A stretch of DNA of 7,682 bases, from the NCBI GenBank assembly GCA_902491055.1, contig CABUGI010000089.1:1-7682 (forward strand), in the 5' to 3' direction. Source of the stretch: an uncultured Collinsella sp. GTDB lineage: Bacteria > Actinomycetota > Coriobacteriia > Coriobacteriales > Coriobacteriaceae. A program made the position numbers and the translations under genes. Positions 6,032 to 7,682 of the stretch are shown here, one piece after another. How positions within the stretch are numbered: the stretch's first letter is position 1; every line of letters begins with the position of its first letter. Below the pieces are notes generated by a model. The model saw nothing but the letters and a program-made list of their open reading frames with translations. It was not told the origin of the DNA and did not search any database.

Positions 6032-6063
6032 GGTGAACGGTACAAAGCGTCTGGTAAACGGTA
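6032..6063 (-). promoter_or_regulatory. Reversed tandem TACCGTTYACC pair
   Basis: The plus strand has GGTGAACGGTA at 6032-6042 and GGTAAACGGTA at 6053-6063, ten of eleven bases alike and exactly 21 apart. Read on the minus strand these are TACCGTTTACC and TACCGTTCACC, the same element and spacing as in front of both arcA genes, but pointing the other way. It lies about 380-410 bp upstream of arcA copy 2. A minus-strand TATAAG (6021-6016) is nearby, but no gene follows in that direction except the end of the aminotransferase, antisense. A remote activator site is the simplest reading. Confidence 0.45.
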
Positions 6064-6077
6064 ATATGCTTACCAGA
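6050..6077. repeat. 8-bp inverted repeat TCTGGTAA-N12-TTACCAGA
   Basis: TCTGGTAA (6050-6057) is perfectly inverted at 6070-6077. The left arm overlaps the second reversed CCGTT element, and the right arm abuts the ARG-box-like array. A T8 run begins at 6094, 16 bases after the stem, too far for a normal terminator. It may be a regulator site or a chance dyad. Confidence 0.35.
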
Positions 6078-6130
6078 AATGAATAGGACAAACTTTTTTT
6101 TGAATAAAAATGAAAATGGTTGAGACGTGG
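6078..6130 (+). promoter_or_regulatory. Candidate ARG-box array upstream of arcA copy 2
   Basis: TGAAT occurs at 6080 and 6101, 21 bases apart. A degenerate third unit, TTGAGACGTGG (6120-6130), aligns with TTGAATCATGG at 3032-3042 upstream of copy 1. The 18-mer at 6099-6116 (TTTGAATAAAAATGAAAA) matches 14 of 18 positions of the recalled AhrC/ArgR consensus. Distances to the start codon (360 and 339) equal those before copy 1 (361 and 340) to within one base. The array was thus present before the copies diverged and has kept its position. ArgR binding is inferred. Confidence 0.5.
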
Positions 6131-6154
6131 TATGAATCGCTAATTCTATTCATA
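6131..6154. repeat. Dyad TATGAAT-N10-ATTCATA
   Basis: A perfect 7-bp inverted repeat with a 10-base AT-rich spacer follows directly after the ARG-box-like array. The halves contain TGAAT and ATTCA, the two half-sites of an ARG box, but farther apart than the usual four bases. It has no counterpart upstream of arcA copy 1. Confidence 0.4.
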
Positions 6155-6185
6155 GCTTTATTAGAAATATGCAATTTGAGGGTGG

Positions 6186-6257
6186 TTTAATAAAGTTTAG
6201 TTCCATTTGCTATCTGGATTGAAAACGCGTTTAAGCACGTAAATAAACTTTATTAAA
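6186..6257. repeat. 14-bp perfect inverted repeat flanking a palindrome
   Basis: TTTAATAAAGTTTA (6186-6199) is repeated in inverse orientation as TAAACTTTATTAAA (6244-6257). Between them, close to the centre, lies the palindrome AAACGCGTTT (6223-6232). The arms are about 58 bp apart centre to centre and sit some 110-170 bp upstream of the copy 2 transcription start. The arms are absent before copy 1, so they may give copy 2 separate control, for instance by looping. No T tract or transposase suggests a terminator or mobile element. Confidence 0.5.
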
Positions 6258-6260
6258 TCA

Positions 6261-6321
6261 AAGTGTGCCATGCGTGAAGTATATGTGTATGCCGTTCACC
6301 CCTCATATAAAACCGTTCGGG
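6261..6321 (+). promoter_or_regulatory. Conserved upstream block and tandem CCGTT operator of arcA copy 2
   Basis: The block 6261-6287 aligns with 3172-3198 at 19 of 27 positions. TGCCGTTCACC (6290-6300) and AACCGTTCGGGGG (from 6311) then place CCGTT at 6292 and 6313, 21 bases apart. The 14-16 bases between them differ largely from copy 1, while the CCGTT units and GGGGGCGAGGTGGAA (6319-6333) are kept. Retention of units and spacing against a diverged background argues for a functional binding site. Confidence 0.5.
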
Positions 6322-6328
6322 GGCGAGG

Positions 6329-6357
6329 TGGAAGTATGAACTGATTTTGGATATAAA
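6329..6357 (+). promoter_or_regulatory. arcA copy 2 promoter
   Basis: TATAAA at 6352-6357 is the -10, with TGGAAG 17 bases upstream at the -35 position. It matches the copy 1 promoter at the same distance (88 bases) from the start codon. Predicted start is near 6364, at the conserved GTCAGCAA. The -10 is slightly better than in copy 1. Confidence 0.55.
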
Positions 6358-6383
6358 TATGTCGTCAGCAATAACGCCTCACA

Positions 6384-6437
6384 CGGAGGGGCGCTAACGA
6401 ATCGGCCCTGACAGGGGCCCGAAAGAAAGGTAGGAGG
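6384..6437 (+). promoter_or_regulatory. arcA copy 2 mRNA leader: conserved motif, hairpin and RBS
   Basis: CGGAGGGGCGCT (6384-6395) is identical to the copy 1 leader. TCGGCCC (6402-6408) pairs with GGG (6415-6417) and CCGA (6419-6422), with C6418 bulged and loop TGACAG. Compared with copy 1 the inner stem gains one C-G pair, so the structure is kept while the sequence changes. AGGAGG (6432-6437) again lies two bases from the ATG. Confidence 0.4.
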
Positions 6438-7682
6438 CCATGACGAAAGGTCTGCACGTGCCTTCCGAGATCGGCAAGCTCAGGAAGGTCTGCCTGCACC
6501 GTCCCGGCGACGAGCTCCTCAACCTGCCGCCCGACGAGCTCGAGCGACTCCTGTTCGACGACGTCCCGTTCCTGGAGGTCGCACAGCAGGAGCACGACAC
6601 CTTCGCCCAGATCCTGAGGGACCAGGGCGTGGAGGTCCTCTACCTCGAGAACCTCGTCGCCGAGGTGTTCGACCAGGTCCCCGGCGCCCGCGCCGAGTTC
6701 ACCGACCAGTACATCGCCGAGGCCGGCATCCGCGGCCAGCACATGCCGCAGATCGTCCGCGAGAAGCTGGACTCCATCGAGGACAACCTCGAGTTCGTCA
6801 AGAAGACCATGGCCGGCATGACCAAGTCCGAGATCGACATGCCCCTCACGGCGTCCACGACCCTCGACTCCCTGGTCAACTCCGAGTCCGAGTCCGACCT
6901 GATCATCGACCCGATGCCCAACCTCTACTTCACCCGCGACCCGTTCGCGGTCGTCGGCGAGGGCGTCAACCTCAACCGCATGTACTCGGTCACCCGCAAC
7001 CGCGAGACCCTGTACGGCAAGTACGTCTTCAAGTACCACCCCGACTACAAGGACGTCTCCCTGTACTTCCGCCGCGACTGCCAGTTCCACACCGAGGGCG
7101 GCGACGTGCTGAACATCAACGAGAAGACCCTCGCCGTCGGCATCTCCCAGCGCACCCAGGCCGCCGCGATCGACGTCATGGCCCAGAACATCTTCTGGAA
7201 CTCCGACTCCAAGGTCGAGCGCATCCTGGCCTTCGACATCCCGGTCTCGCGCGCCTTCATGCACCTCGACACGGTCTTCACCCAGATCGACGTCGATAAG
7301 TTCACGATCCACCCCGCCATCATGGGCACCCTGCGCGTCTACGAGCTGACCGCCGGCAAGAACCCGGGCGACGTGAACATCCGCCTGATCGAGGACACCC
7401 TCGAGCACGTCCTGGAGGACGCCACCGGCGTCGACCAGGTCAAGCTGATCCCCTGCGGCGGCGGCGACCCGATCGCGGCCTCCCGCGAGCAGTGGAACGA
7501 CGGCTCCAACACCCTGTGCGTCGAGCCCGGCAAGATCTGCGTCTACGCCCGCAACACCGTCACCAACGACGTGCTGTACAAGGAGGGCCTGGACCTTCTC
7601 GTCGTGCCCTCCGCCGAGCTCTCCCGCGGCCGCGGCGGCCCGCGCTGCATGAGCATGCCCTTCTGGCGCGAGGACCTCTAAG
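6416..7682 (+). repeat. Long direct repeat, right copy (arcA and its RBS)
   Basis: This is the partner of 3328-4594. Identity reaches the last base of the window, one base past the stop codon, so the true right boundary of the duplicated block is not visible. Confidence 0.93.
6440..7681 (+). CDS. arcA: Arginine deiminase, copy 2
   Basis: This is a second complete 413-residue arginine deiminase, identical in protein and apparently in DNA to the one at 3352. It has the same catalytic set (D167, E219, H275, D277, C403), the same start and the same ribosome binding site. It is separated from the upstream aminotransferase by a terminator and 485 bases of AT-rich regulatory sequence, so it is a separate transcription unit with its own promoter. 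Control differs in detail: the copy 2 region adds a reversed TACCGTTYACC pair, a TGAAT dyad and a 14-bp inverted repeat. Whatever follows this gene, perhaps arcB, arcC or a transporter, is beyond the window. Two copies may raise enzyme dose or let arginine breakdown respond to different signals. Confidence 0.97.
   Translation: MTKGLHVPSEIGKLRKVCLHRPGDELLNLPPDELERLLFDDVPFLEVAQQEHDTFAQILRDQGVEVLYLENLVAEVFDQVPGARAEFTDQYIAEAGIRGQHMPQIVREKLDSIEDNLEFVKKTMAGMTKSEIDMPLTASTTLDSLVNSESESDLIIDPMPNLYFTRDPFAVVGEGVNLNRMYSVTRNRETLYGKYVFKYHPDYKDVSLYFRRDCQFHTEGGDVLNINEKTLAVGISQRTQAAAIDVMAQNIFWNSDSKVERILAFDIPVSRAFMHLDTVFTQIDVDKFTIHPAIMGTLRVYELTAGKNPGDVNIRLIEDTLEHVLEDATGVDQVKLIPCGGGDPIAASREQWNDGSNTLCVEPGKICVYARNTVTNDVLYKEGLDLLVVPSAELSRGRGGPRCMSMPFWREDL

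Noticed and set aside
6079..6123. Open frame of 14 codons (MNRTNFFLNKNENG), possible leader peptide
   Set aside because: It has no ribosome binding site, no arginine run and no attenuator structure. It also overlaps the ARG-box-like array.
6186..6257. Insertion-sequence ends (terminal inverted repeats)
   Set aside because: Only 44 bases separate the arms, there is no transposase and no target-site duplication was found.

Overview
The window most likely comes from a GC-rich Gram-positive gut actinobacterium of the Coriobacteriia (Collinsella- or Olsenella-like). This rests on three things: G/C-ending codons, an arginine deiminase protein of the type I associate with that class, and strong AGGAGG-type ribosome binding sites. 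It is a judgement from sequence character, not from a database match.

Layout. Positions 1-107 (minus) hold the first 35 codons of a TRAM-domain RNA methyltransferase that runs off the left edge. An intrinsic terminator at 154-197 separates it from a complete polyphosphate kinase 1 gene (221-2800, minus). That kinase carries an unusual 175-residue low-complexity and basic C-terminal tail. An AT-rich divergent intergenic region (2801-3351) leads into a complete arginine deiminase gene, arcA copy 1 (3352-4593, plus). A PLP-dependent fold-type I aminotransferase follows (4743-5867, plus) and ends at a clear terminator (5916-5954). A second AT-rich regulatory region (5955-6439) precedes arcA copy 2 (6440-7681, plus), whose stop codon nearly coincides with the window end.

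The two arcA coding sequences and their ribosome binding sites read as identical over about 1.27 kb (3328-4594 and 6416-7682). The roughly 360 bp upstream of each are recognisably homologous but strongly diverged. This looks like an old duplication whose coding part has been homogenised, probably by gene conversion, while the control regions drifted. The two upstream regions therefore act as an internal footprint. Conserved in both, at almost the same distance from the start codon, are: TGAAT motifs at 21-bp spacing resembling ArgR/AhrC ARG boxes; a pair of CCGTT elements spaced exactly 21 bp; a TATAAM -10 box 39 bp after the second CCGTT; a CGGAGGGGCGCT leader motif; and a bulged hairpin just before the ribosome binding site. 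The longer form TACCGTTYAYC also occurs as a reversed 21-bp tandem at 6032-6063 and as a single site facing the ppk gene.

Functionally, arginine deiminase makes citrulline and ammonia from arginine, the first step of the ATP-yielding and alkalinising deiminase pathway. The later steps (arcB, arcC) and the transporter (arcD) are not in this window. The aminotransferase between the two arcA copies probably acts on arginine, a related amino acid, or a product of the pathway, but its substrate cannot be read from the sequence. Polyphosphate kinase stores ATP-derived phosphate, and the shared motif hints at common control with arcA. No tRNA, rRNA, CRISPR array, insertion sequence or phage gene was seen.
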